From Yersinia proxima (GTDB lineage Bacteria; Pseudomonadota; Gammaproteobacteria; Enterobacterales; Enterobacteriaceae), in assembly GCF_902170785.1 (NCBI RefSeq), contig NZ_CABHYG010000017.1, forward strand, positions 1-64,000: a stretch of DNA of 64,000 nt, written 5' to 3'. Position numbers and translations under genes: made by a program. The notes beneath the pieces are model-generated. The model was given only the letters and a program-made list of their open reading frames with translations. It did not search any database and had not been told where the DNA came from. Positions 17,632-25,530 of this stretch are shown here, piece after piece. The stretch's first letter is position 1; each line of letters opens with the position of its first letter.

Positions 17632-19023
17632 ATGGAACAGCAGTTGCAGGATTCAACATTAAAACGCGGTTTAAAAAATCGCCATATTCAGTTGATTGCT
17701 CTGGGTGGAGCTATCGGCACCGGGTTATTTCTGGGGATAGCACAAACCATTAAAATGGCTGGCCCCTCAGTGATATTGGGTTATGCCATCGGCGGTTTTA
17801 TTGCATTTCTCATTATGCGTCAGCTAGGTGAAATGGTTGTTGAGGAACCTGTTGCCGGTTCATTCAGTCACTTCGCCTACAAATATTGGGGCGATTTCGC
17901 CGGATTTTTGTCTGGTTGGAACTACTGGGCAATGTTTATTTTGGTCGGAATGGCCGAATTGACCGCCGTAGGTATTTATATTCAATATTGGTGGCCAGAA
18001 ATTCCAACCTGGGTGTCAGCCGCTATATTCTTTGTTCTGATTAATGCCATCAATCTTGTTAATGTGCGGATGTATGGTGAAACTGAGTTTTGGTTCGCGA
18101 TCATCAAGGTTGCCGCCATTATCGGTATGATTGTATTTGGCGCGTATCTGTTGGCATCGGGCTCAGGTGGGCCAAATGCTTCTGTCACTAACCTCTGGGC
18201 GCAGGGCGGCTTTATGCCTCATGGCTTTAGCGGGTTAGTGATGGCGATGGCGGTGATTATGTTTTCTTTCGGCGGGCTAGAAATGGTGGGCATCACTGCC
18301 GCAGAAGCTGAAGATCCACATCACAGTATTCCTAAAGCAACCAATCAGGTTGTCTATCGTATCCTTATTTTTTATATCGGCTCTTTGGCCGTGCTTTTAT
18401 CACTTTATCCGTGGGGCAAAGTAGTGGAAGGCGGCAGTCCTTTTGTCATGATTTTCCATGCACTGGATAGCAATCTGGTCGCTACAATTTTGAACGTGGT
18501 GGTGTTGACTGCGGCACTGTCGGTCTATAACAGCGGCGTGTACTGCAATAGCCGGATGTTGTTCGGTCTGGCATCTCAGGGCAACGCGCCTAAAGTGTTG
18601 ACCAAAGTGAATAAGCGCGGAGTGCCAATCTTATCAATTGCGCTTTCAGCCCTGGCAACTTCGGCCGGTGTGGTCATTAACTATGTCATGCCGGGTAAGG
18701 CGTTTGAATTATTGATGGCGTTGGTAGTATCAACATTGGTCATTAATTGGGTCATGATCTGTTTGGCTCACTTGAAATTCCGCGCCGCCAAAGTACGAGA
18801 AGGTGTAGAACCACGCTTTAAAGCACTTTGGTATCCCTACGGTAATTATCTGTGTCTGATATTCCTGATGCTGATTCTGGTCATCATGTACTTTACTGAT
18901 GGGATTCAGATTTCAGTGTTGATGATGCCGGCATGGATTGCACTATTGTGGTGCGGATTTATGCTGACTCGCCGGAAAGGTAAGAATAGCCAATCGAAGT
19001 TGAAGGATTCCAGTGCCGTCTGA
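17632..19023 (+). CDS. pheP: Aromatic amino acid permease, PheP type
   Basis: A 463-residue, 12-helix proton-driven permease of the amino acid transporter family. The opening LKRGLKNRHIQLIALGG and GAIGTGLFLG define the AroP/PheP/GabP group. The helix 4-5 region (FILVGMAELTAVGIYIQYWW) and NSGVYCNSRMLFGLA look closer to PheP than to AroP. It imports phenylalanine and perhaps other aromatic amino acids. The frame is open back to a TTG at 17533, but GAGGAT before the ATG at 17632 and alignment with family starts (short polar head) favour the later start. The exact PheP/AroP assignment is not certain. Confidence 0.8.
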   Translation: MEQQLQDSTLKRGLKNRHIQLIALGGAIGTGLFLGIAQTIKMAGPSVILGYAIGGFIAFLIMRQLGEMVVEEPVAGSFSHFAYKYWGDFAGFLSGWNYWAMFILVGMAELTAVGIYIQYWWPEIPTWVSAAIFFVLINAINLVNVRMYGETEFWFAIIKVAAIIGMIVFGAYLLASGSGGPNASVTNLWAQGGFMPHGFSGLVMAMAVIMFSFGGLEMVGITAAEAEDPHHSIPKATNQVVYRILIFYIGSLAVLLSLYPWGKVVEGGSPFVMIFHALDSNLVATILNVVVLTAALSVYNSGVYCNSRMLFGLASQGNAPKVLTKVNKRGVPILSIALSALATSAGVVINYVMPGKAFELLMALVVSTLVINWVMICLAHLKFRAAKVREGVEPRFKALWYPYGNYLCLIFLMLILVIMYFTDGIQISVLMMPAWIALLWCGFMLTRRKGKNSQSKLKDSSAV

Positions 19024-19046
19024 TTAGATTGTTATATGGAGTGAAA

Positions 19047-19082
19047 TAGCCGGGCAGCAACTGCGAAGCCCGGTTATTTTTT
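19047..19082 (+). terminator. pheP terminator
   Basis: CCGGGC pairs with GCCCGG over a 12-base loop followed by TTATTTTTT. Confidence 0.8.
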
Positions 19083-19262
19083 ACTTAAAAAACAAGCCAT
19101 CGTTTACATTATCAGCAATAAATAAGATAGATAATTCCAGCTCTATAATAGGTAAAGGCTATCGTCTTTTTCGAAGTTATATACGCCAATTGAGATCGGT
19201 TCTTAATAACAGCGTTTAACCATTTAAAAGTTGTGGTTAATTGTGTTGAATAATATATTCAA

Positions 19263-19877
19263 TTAAAATTGCCAACGCATCCAGGTAAACAATACATTAC
19301 CATTATTATAAGTGCCGGGAATATAGGTGGTTTGTAACGCAAATCTATTATATTCAATAGAGACAAGCGGCAATGGTAATGGAATTGGAATGTAATGGTA
19401 TTCATGACGTGCGGTAATACTTGCCGTAAAGCCAACCCCAAAACGCCAGCCGTCCATTTCCCCTGGGATCCACATCTTTTGATAGCCATAACCTATAATT
19501 GGCTCAACTTCATTGTGGGAGTCCATAAACGCCATCGCGTATACTGCGTGCCAGTTGTTATTCTCATCATAGCGGTACTTACCATAGCCGATACCCCAAG
19601 GCCGCTCATTGTATGATTCTATCTTGTCATCATCATAGGTCCAGCGGTTGTGCCATGTATTCAGCGGGATATACAACTCTTGGTTGGGCGAATCCCATGC
19701 GAGCGAGATATTACGCATCAGGCGTTGCCATAGATTGTCATTATCGCCAGACAGCTCGTTTTGTAGGCCGATAGAGGTATTGGCCGGTGGTGATTTATCT
19801 TCTGCCTGAACCACGTTAGCCTGGCCCAGCCATAGGCTACTAAAAATACATGCGGAAATAATATGTTTATAACTCAT
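19263..19877 (-). CDS. pagP: Lipid A palmitoyltransferase PagP
   Basis: A 204-residue outer-membrane beta-barrel enzyme with a signal peptide cut near VVQA-ED. It moves palmitate from phospholipid to lipid A and lowers sensitivity to cationic peptides. The active-site residues known for PagP are visible: the histidine in TWHNRWTYD and the Asp-Ser pair in AMAFMDS, plus the conserved YNERPWGIGYG strand. The protein ends in phenylalanine (WMRWQF), the usual barrel signature. In enterobacteria pagP is under PhoP control, fitting the nearby mgrB, though I did not identify a clear PhoP box. The gene is complete. Confidence 0.92.
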   Translation of the reverse strand: MSYKHIISACIFSSLWLGQANVVQAEDKSPPANTSIGLQNELSGDNDNLWQRLMRNISLAWDSPNQELYIPLNTWHNRWTYDDDKIESYNERPWGIGYGKYRYDENNNWHAVYAMAFMDSHNEVEPIIGYGYQKMWIPGEMDGWRFGVGFTASITARHEYHYIPIPLPLPLVSIEYNRFALQTTYIPGTYNNGNVLFTWMRWQF

Positions 19878-20867
19878 GGTATAGCTCTCTGATGCTGATA
19901 AGGTGAAATAAGATTTCCTTGCACCAGATAATCTTTAAACCTATCAAAATTAATAACTAATACTGCATATTTAAATGAGGGAAAGAATATAACCTAAAAC
20001 TTAAACGAATCTATAACGAGAAAGTAATATAGAGTTTTAAACTGCGCGCCAGAGTAGTGAAAATTTAATTACAGAGCATCAAGAAATGTCTTATTTTATT
20101 TCCTGTCGCACAATTTTCGGACAAAATGAGTGACATTTACATTGCCCTAAACTGACTAAAATGATGCAATTTTTAGTATATTTATACACAATAAATAAAG
20201 TGTTATTGCACTCCAATGGTGCATTATCTTCTTCTGAAGAAAACGTATTGCATCTATATGACACATTAATTTGTTTTTGAATAGGTCATGATTTAATCGT
20301 TGCGCTCAATATTCTGAACGATTTTTCATGATGAGGAAATGGCTCTTTTTTTTCTTGTTTTGTAGAGCGCAGCTTCGCCATTTCTCGAATAGAGAAATAT
20401 CATTTTTTTGAATTTTTAGATTGACTATTTTTTTGTACATAATCTTAGGTTAACTAAGGGGTTAGTCTCAAGGATAGATAAATCTTAGCCTCCTGATGGA
20501 GGAGGATTACTAGAGAAACTGAGCATGGGATATATTCAATTATTATATATTTAATGCTAATAAATTTTATACCAATGCGACTTTCAGCGATCCGTTCGAG
20601 ATGGAGACCAAGAGATATTTACGTAAGAAGTATTATAAAAAGAGTTAGCTTAAATGTTAAAAACCAGTAAGAAAGCGGGATTGTACAGTATAAAAAAATA
20701 GAGCAGAAAATACGATGACCTTCAACAAATTTTTGCATATTTACGCATTCTTTATGAGCAACCGTTTCAAATATGTGCGACAGGTTCACCCTTGATTAAA
20801 AATGGCTTGCCATCGAATACAGAGTATGTGATAACGCATATGGGTAAAACGAGGTACAGTTCTGTAT
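19878..20867. other. Long AT-rich interval between pagP and yobF
   Basis: About 990 bases with no supportable gene. It must hold the pagP promoter on the left and the yobF-cspC promoter and leader on the right. The sequence is AT-rich with long T-runs (around 20346 and 20403) and a TCATGA-flanked segment near 20287-20332. The short frame starting at 20328 codes for only 27 residues and is not called. The size suggests extended regulatory DNA or silenced chromatin, which is inference. Confidence 0.5.
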
Positions 20868-20984
20868 ATGTGTGGCATTTTCAGTAAAGAAGTTCTGAGT
20901 AAAGACGTTAGCGTTGAATACCGCTTCTCTGCCGATCCTTATCTTAGTGCCTCAAGCAGTAACGACTCTAGTTTGTCTATGTAA
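20868..20984 (+). CDS. yobF: Small stress protein YobF
   Basis: A 38-residue ORF. The first 20 residues, beginning [20 protein letters not shown], are nearly the same as E. coli YobF, and it lies 42 bases upstream of cspC, as in E. coli, where the two are cotranscribed. The E. coli protein is about nine residues longer; this one stops after SLSM. YobF is a small protein that accumulates under heat and other stress; its molecular role is unknown. GAGGT upstream is rather far (about 12 bases) from the ATG. Confidence 0.88.
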   Translation: MCGIFSKEVLSKDVSVEYRFSADPYLSASSSNDSSLSM

Positions 20985-21026
20985 ACGCCTACGGGCGAGT
21001 TAAACAATCCAAAGGAAATACTCAAG

Positions 21027-21236
21027 ATGGCAAAGATCAAAGGTCAAGTTAAGTGGTTCAACGAGTCTAAAGGTTTCGGTTTCATCACTCCAGCTGACGG
21101 CAGCAAAGATGTGTTCGTACACTTCTCTGCAATCCAGGGTAATGGCTTCAAAACCCTGGCTGAAGGCCAGAACGTAGAGTTCGAAATCCAAGACGGTCAG
21201 AAAGGTCCGTCTGCAGTAAACGTTACTGCAATCTAA
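21027..21236 (+). CDS. cspC: Cold shock-like RNA chaperone CspC
   Basis: A 69-residue OB-fold protein with both RNA-binding motifs, KGFGFI and VFVHF. The start [12 protein letters not shown] and the end [10 protein letters not shown] match CspC rather than CspE. CspC is made at normal temperature, melts RNA secondary structure and stabilises stress messages, including that of the sigma factor RpoS in E. coli. It sits behind yobF and ends before a bidirectional terminator. Codon choice is strongly biased (AAA, GGT, GTT, CGT-type), as expected for an abundant protein. Confidence 0.95.
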   Translation: MAKIKGQVKWFNESKGFGFITPADGSKDVFVHFSAIQGNGFKTLAEGQNVEFEIQDGQKGPSAVNVTAI

Positions 21237-21252
21237 TCAGCTCTTTTGCTGT

Positions 21253-21282
21253 TAAAAACCCGCCTTTGTGCGGGTTTTTTTG
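21253..21282. terminator. Bidirectional terminator after cspC
   Basis: AAAAACCCGC pairs with GCGGGTTTTT over a short loop, with A- and T-runs on the two sides. It separates cspC from the convergent laccase-domain gene. Confidence 0.9.
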
Positions 21283-21313
21283 TATCAGGAACTGCACCGA
21301 TTCAATCTATCCG

Positions 21314-22033
21314 TTAAGGTAAGATAATTAAGCCAGAATACTGATTACGGCCTTTAATACCAGGATGGGTTGGGTCAATCGCTTGCTGTTGGCTGGTGCG
21401 GCGAAAACTGGTGTATTTGAAACGATGCTGAGCATTATCCTTATCATCTGGGATTATGGTGCAGATAGTACAACTACCGACCCTATCAATTTGATGAATG
21501 CCCGCACCACGTAACTGGTGCTCAGCTATGGCTGCTAAGTTAAGATGGCGAAAACGGGGCGAAATAATATTTTTTGCCAGCGGTAATTCGTTAACGAACC
21601 GTTTCACCAACTCTTCATTAACCTCATAACAGCAGGAGCGGGCGGCAGGTCCGATAGCGGCCACCCAATTAGCCGGGTTGTCGTCGCAAGCTATGCGTTC
21701 AACCATTTTTAAGATAATGCCATCTAATAAACCGCGCCAACCGGCGTGAACCACCGCAATACCTTTCCCATCTCGTTGGCTGAAAATCACTGGCAGACAA
21801 TCCGCCGTCAAGACAGTTAATAAAATGCCAGATTGAGTGGTATAGAGGCCATCGGCTTCGCCGCACTCTTGTCCGGGTTCAGTCACATCGACAATCACAG
21901 TGCCATGAACCTGTTTTTTATTGGCTTGTGATGCCTGGTAAGGCTGCAGGCAGTCAGGTAATAGGGCAGATTTATCGCCAAAACCATGGCAAATAGCGGT
22001 GACTCGGCTGAGTTGTGGTGAAAAGTCAGTCAT
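21314..22033 (-). CDS. Laccase-domain (YfiH-like) protein
   Basis: A 239-residue protein of the multicopper polyphenol oxidase/YfiH family. Conserved metal-site segments are visible: KQVHG near residue 40, TADCLPV, VHAGWRGLLDGI and the C-terminal CTICTIIPD...FKYTSFRR region. Proteins of this family act on purine nucleosides or, in E. coli, correct peptidoglycan precursor errors (PgeF/YfiH). The standard yfiH lies elsewhere in enterobacteria next to rluD/clpB, so this copy is probably a paralogue. Its position between cspC and a divisome-type transpeptidase hints at a cell-wall link, which is inference. Confidence 0.75.
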   Translation of the reverse strand: MTDFSPQLSRVTAICHGFGDKSALLPDCLQPYQASQANKKQVHGTVIVDVTEPGQECGEADGLYTTQSGILLTVLTADCLPVIFSQRDGKGIAVVHAGWRGLLDGIILKMVERIACDDNPANWVAAIGPAARSCCYEVNEELVKRFVNELPLAKNIISPRFRHLNLAAIAEHQLRGAGIHQIDRVGSCTICTIIPDDKDNAQHRFKYTSFRRTSQQQAIDPTHPGIKGRNQYSGLIILP

Positions 22034-22235
22034 AGGACATACCTAAGGAAGAAAAAGAACGCTATCCAGTGTAAGCCGTTTTTTAACTTATTGACCAGTC
22101 AACTTTTCTTTTAAACCGTCGTTAGTGAATTGTTGCAAAATAACGCATCTTGTATCACTGTTTTGGCACCCATTGATACAATGAATAGGGTTTAATGGCT
22201 GCTGTCATTCAAGCGACCATTCAGGATTGAACTCT

Positions 22236-23945
22236 GTGATTTCTAAAACAAAAAATGATTCTTCCAACTTTATCCGCTGGCGTTTTAGCTTGCTATGTAG
22301 CTGTATTTTATTTTCATTTTTTGGGCTGATAGCCAGGGCCGCATGGTTGCAAATTATTGAACCTGATCCGTTAGTAAAAGAAGAAGACATGCGCTCAGTA
22401 CGCGTGGTCGCCACACCAAATACGCGCGGTATGATCACCGACAGAAATGGGCATCCTCTGGCGGTGAGTGTGCCGGTTGAGGCTATCTGGGCGGATCCTG
22501 CGACGGTATTGGAGAAAGGGGGTGTCGGTGTTTCAGAGCGCTGGCAGGCATTGGCTCAGGAACTTAATATCCCCCTCGATCAACTCAACAGCCGTATTCA
22601 TCAAAATCCCAACGCCCGTTTTATCTATCTGGCCCGGCAGGTGGAGCCTGATGTTGCTGAATATATTCAGCGGCTGAAATTGCCGGGTATTGCCATAAAA
22701 GAAGAATCACGGCGTTTCTACCCTTCAGGGGATGTCGCCGCGAATTTGGTGGGTTTCACCAATATTGATGATCAGGGCATTGAGGGCGTAGAAAAAAGTT
22801 TTAATGCGCTCCTCAGCGGCACCGCCGGCAGCCGGGTGGTACGTAAAGATCGTTTCGGTCGGGTGGTTGAAGATATCTCCTCGACTGACAGTCATCCTGG
22901 GCAAAATGTTCAACTCAGCATTGACGAGCGGCTACAAACGGAAGCCTCCCATGCATTGACCAATGCCGTCATGTTCAATAAAGCAGACTCCGGCTCTGCC
23001 GTGGTTATTGATGTGAACACAGGCGAAGTCTTGGCGATGGCCAACTATCCCACCTTTAACCCCAATAATCGGGTCGGCACTCCTGAGGAGAATTTTCGTA
23101 ATCGGGCGATCAGCGATATTTTTGAACCCGGCTCAACAGTGAAACCGATGGTGATCATGACGGCTCTACAGCGTCAGTTGGTCAAGCCTGATGCGGTACT
23201 GGATACTCACCCCTATATATTGAGTGGGCACCTTATTAAAGATGTGGCGCTTTATCCAGCTCTGTCACTGACCGGTGTGCTGCAAAAATCCAGTGATGTT
23301 GGGGTATCACGACTGGCGCTGGCGATGCCCGCTTCTGCCCTGATGCAGACTTACTCAGCGTTTGGTTTGGGTAAGCCGACACAATTAGGGCTGACAGGGG
23401 AAAGCAGTGGGTTAATGCCACATCGGCAGCGTTGGAGTGATTTAGACCGCGCAACTTTCTCCTTTGGTTATGGCTTGATGGTGACACCGCTGCAACTGGC
23501 TCGGGTCTATGCCACTATCGGCAGCTTCGGCATTTATCGGCCATTGTCGATTACCAAGGTTGATCCGCCGGTATTAGGCCAGCGAGTGTTCCCTGAAATG
23601 CTGGTACGCCAGGTGGAGCATATGATGGAAAGTGTGGCGTTGCCCGGAGGCGGTGGGGTGAAAGCCGCAGTGCGGGGATATCGGGTGGCGGTGAAAACCG
23701 GGACGGCCAAGAAGATTGGCTCAAATGGTCAGTATATTGATAAATATGTGGCGTATACCGCTGGTGTTGCTCCCGCTAGTCAGCCTCGTTTTGCTTTGGT
23801 GGTGGTGATTAACAACCCTCAGGGGGGCAAATACTACGGTGGCGCAGTTTCGGCCCCGGTATTTAGCGATATTATGGGGCAAATTTTGCGCACCATGAAT
23901 GTGGAGCCTGATGCGATTCCCGCCAATATGCTTCGGCATAGTTAA
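22236..23945 (+). CDS. FtsI (PBP3)-like class B penicillin-binding protein, second copy
   Basis: About 570 residues. An N-terminal membrane anchor (FSLLCSCILFSFFGLI) is followed by the class B dimerisation module and a transpeptidase domain. Active-site motifs are STVK at residues 300-303 and KTGT at about 487. The middle motif is SSD at 352-354, where FtsI normally has SSN. The flanks (LQKSSDVGVSRLAL, TFSFGYGLMVTPLQLARVYATIGS) are otherwise nearly FtsI-like. It lacks the long FtsI C-terminal tail. It is not in a division cluster: its neighbours are cspC and rlmA, the same setting as the Salmonella paralogue PBP3SAL, which works in acidic intracellular conditions. GTG at 22236 has AGGA nine bases upstream; TTG at 22227 is less likely. 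Confidence 0.87.
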   Translation: MISKTKNDSSNFIRWRFSLLCSCILFSFFGLIARAAWLQIIEPDPLVKEEDMRSVRVVATPNTRGMITDRNGHPLAVSVPVEAIWADPATVLEKGGVGVSERWQALAQELNIPLDQLNSRIHQNPNARFIYLARQVEPDVAEYIQRLKLPGIAIKEESRRFYPSGDVAANLVGFTNIDDQGIEGVEKSFNALLSGTAGSRVVRKDRFGRVVEDISSTDSHPGQNVQLSIDERLQTEASHALTNAVMFNKADSGSAVVIDVNTGEVLAMANYPTFNPNNRVGTPEENFRNRAISDIFEPGSTVKPMVIMTALQRQLVKPDAVLDTHPYILSGHLIKDVALYPALSLTGVLQKSSDVGVSRLALAMPASALMQTYSAFGLGKPTQLGLTGESSGLMPHRQRWSDLDRATFSFGYGLMVTPLQLARVYATIGSFGIYRPLSITKVDPPVLGQRVFPEMLVRQVEHMMESVALPGGGGVKAAVRGYRVAVKTGTAKKIGSNGQYIDKYVAYTAGVAPASQPRFALVVVINNPQGGKYYGGAVSAPVFSDIMGQILRTMNVEPDAIPANMLRHS

Positions 23946-24060
23946 TCTTGGTGATTCACAAAGGGAACCGCGGCTTGCAACAGTATCTGCGCTTCTTTAG
24001 ACTAACGCCGCGTCTGCCGGTATTTCTGGCGGTTATTAATCAGTTATCTGGGATTCAACC

Positions 24061-24921
24061 ATGTCTTATCAGTGCCCCCTTTGTCATCAGGCCTTGCAGC
24101 AAAGCCCGCAACAGTGGCGTTGCAGCAATAACCACCAGTTTGATTGCGCCAAAGAGGGTTACGTCAATTTAATGCCGGTGCAGCATAAAGGGTCGAAACA
24201 ACCAGGGGATAGCCCAGAGATGATGCAGGCACGGCGTGCCTTTTTGGATGCCGGGTATTATCAGCCCTTGCAGCAACGAGTTTGCGAGATTCTGGATAGG
24301 GCGCTACCACTGGATGCCGCTATGTTGTTGGATATCGGTTGCGGCGAAGGTTATTACACCGCCGCAGTGGCCGACCAGCTAAATCGGCAGCGTCAGATGG
24401 CTATTTTCGGATTAGATGTTGCCAAAGTCGCCGTCAGATACGGAGCAAAACGCTATCCTCAAGTCAGCTTTTGTGTGGCATCCAGCCATAGATTACCCTT
24501 TGCTAATCAAGCTCTTGATGCGGTGTTACGTATTTATGCTCCCTGCAAGGCAGCGGAGCTGGCCCGAACCGTAAAACCCGGTGGAATTGTGGTTACTGTT
24601 GCGCCTGGCCCGCGCCATCTCTACCAGTTAAAAGCCCTGATTTATGCTCAAGTACAACTTCACGACGATACACCAGAGCATTTGGCTGGATTTGATCTGG
24701 TTAGCAGTGAAACCCTGGCCTACGAAATGAAGTTAACCGGTAAGCAGGGTTTTAATTTGTTGCAAATGACGCCTTTTGCCTGGCGGGCTTCCATTGAAAC
24801 CGGACAAGAACTCGCCGCCCGGCAGACTTTTGCCTGCGAAACCGATTTTGTTATCGCGGTTCATCGCCGTAGAGAAGATCTTGAGAGTGCCGCACTAAGT
24901 AGTGACGAGAAGCTAATATAA
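24061..24921 (+). CDS. rlmA: 23S rRNA (guanine-745 N1)-methyltransferase
   Basis: A 286-residue enzyme with an N-terminal zinc finger (CPLC, then CSNNHQFDC) and a class I methyltransferase domain with the SAM-binding [12 protein letters not shown] motif. The linker [17 protein letters not shown] is characteristic of RlmA. It methylates G745 in helix 35 of 23S rRNA. It follows the FtsI paralogue by about 115 bases, and E. coli rlmA is likewise beside cspC and mntP. No motif is damaged. Confidence 0.93.
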   Translation: MSYQCPLCHQALQQSPQQWRCSNNHQFDCAKEGYVNLMPVQHKGSKQPGDSPEMMQARRAFLDAGYYQPLQQRVCEILDRALPLDAAMLLDIGCGEGYYTAAVADQLNRQRQMAIFGLDVAKVAVRYGAKRYPQVSFCVASSHRLPFANQALDAVLRIYAPCKAAELARTVKPGGIVVTVAPGPRHLYQLKALIYAQVQLHDDTPEHLAGFDLVSSETLAYEMKLTGKQGFNLLQMTPFAWRASIETGQELAARQTFACETDFVIAVHRRREDLESAALSSDEKLI

Positions 24922-25084
24922 GTAATTGCTCGTTATTTAATGATGCCAAAATAAATGACGAGCGCATAATTTCACTGAGGGATAAATATTATTATCTTAA
25001 TGAAATAGTGGAATAATCCCTGGTGTAGGATTGGACGTTAACTTAAGTCAAATTTTAAGTGTGTTATATTTATAATAGAGGTGT

Positions 25085-25363
25085 TTATTTTAGATCTAAA
25101 TTCCGCCAGGTTCTTCCTCCGGATTCAGTCACTAAAATCGAGGGGATAAATCGTATTTTCTCTGCAACTTTTAGCGCTAAATCAGCAACTTCCTGTTTAT
25201 TTAATGTGCCACTGCCGTAATTGAACTCTCCCTCTGGTAATTTATAGACTTTCTCCCTACCGATATGGCAAGTAAACCCGGCATCAATCATTTTCTTATT
25301 AAGAGAATCATAATCGCCTTCTACGGCGTTATGCAAAACGATACTGACCGTAAAGTACGGCAT
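25085..25363 (-). CDS. Small protein of unknown function, possible GhoS/DUF2622-like fold
   Basis: A 92-residue soluble protein. The order of a beta strand (YFTVSIVLH), helix (YDSLNKKMIDAGF), strands and a second helix (KQEVADLALKVAEKI) suggests a ferredoxin-like fold as in the DUF2622 family, which contains the antitoxin GhoS. The similarity is by eye and weak. There is no short membrane toxin next to it, so a toxin-antitoxin role is not supported. It stands alone between rlmA and the large GGDEF gene. Confidence 0.55.
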   Translation of the reverse strand: MPYFTVSIVLHNAVEGDYDSLNKKMIDAGFTCHIGREKVYKLPEGEFNYGSGTLNKQEVADLALKVAEKIRFIPSILVTESGGRTWRNLDLK

Positions 25364-25530
25364 AGCTATTTTTCCAATTAATCAGGTGATGATATTTATA
25401 TATCATACTGCTGAAGTCGATATTTTGACCGGGGTCTAATTGCTGTACATGTCGTCAAAATAACCTTGCATAAATTGTGTCATCAGGGGCGCAGGTGACA
25501 GCATGGTCACCTGCTAAAAGAGAGGTCGAG

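Noticed and set aside
20328-20411. 27-residue ORF before yobF
   Set aside because: Too short, phenylalanine-rich from a T-run, and no similarity; left within the intergenic entry.
25085-25363. GhoS-type toxin-antitoxin pair
   Set aside because: The small protein has at best a similar fold, and no short hydrophobic toxin ORF with a ribosome site lies next to it.
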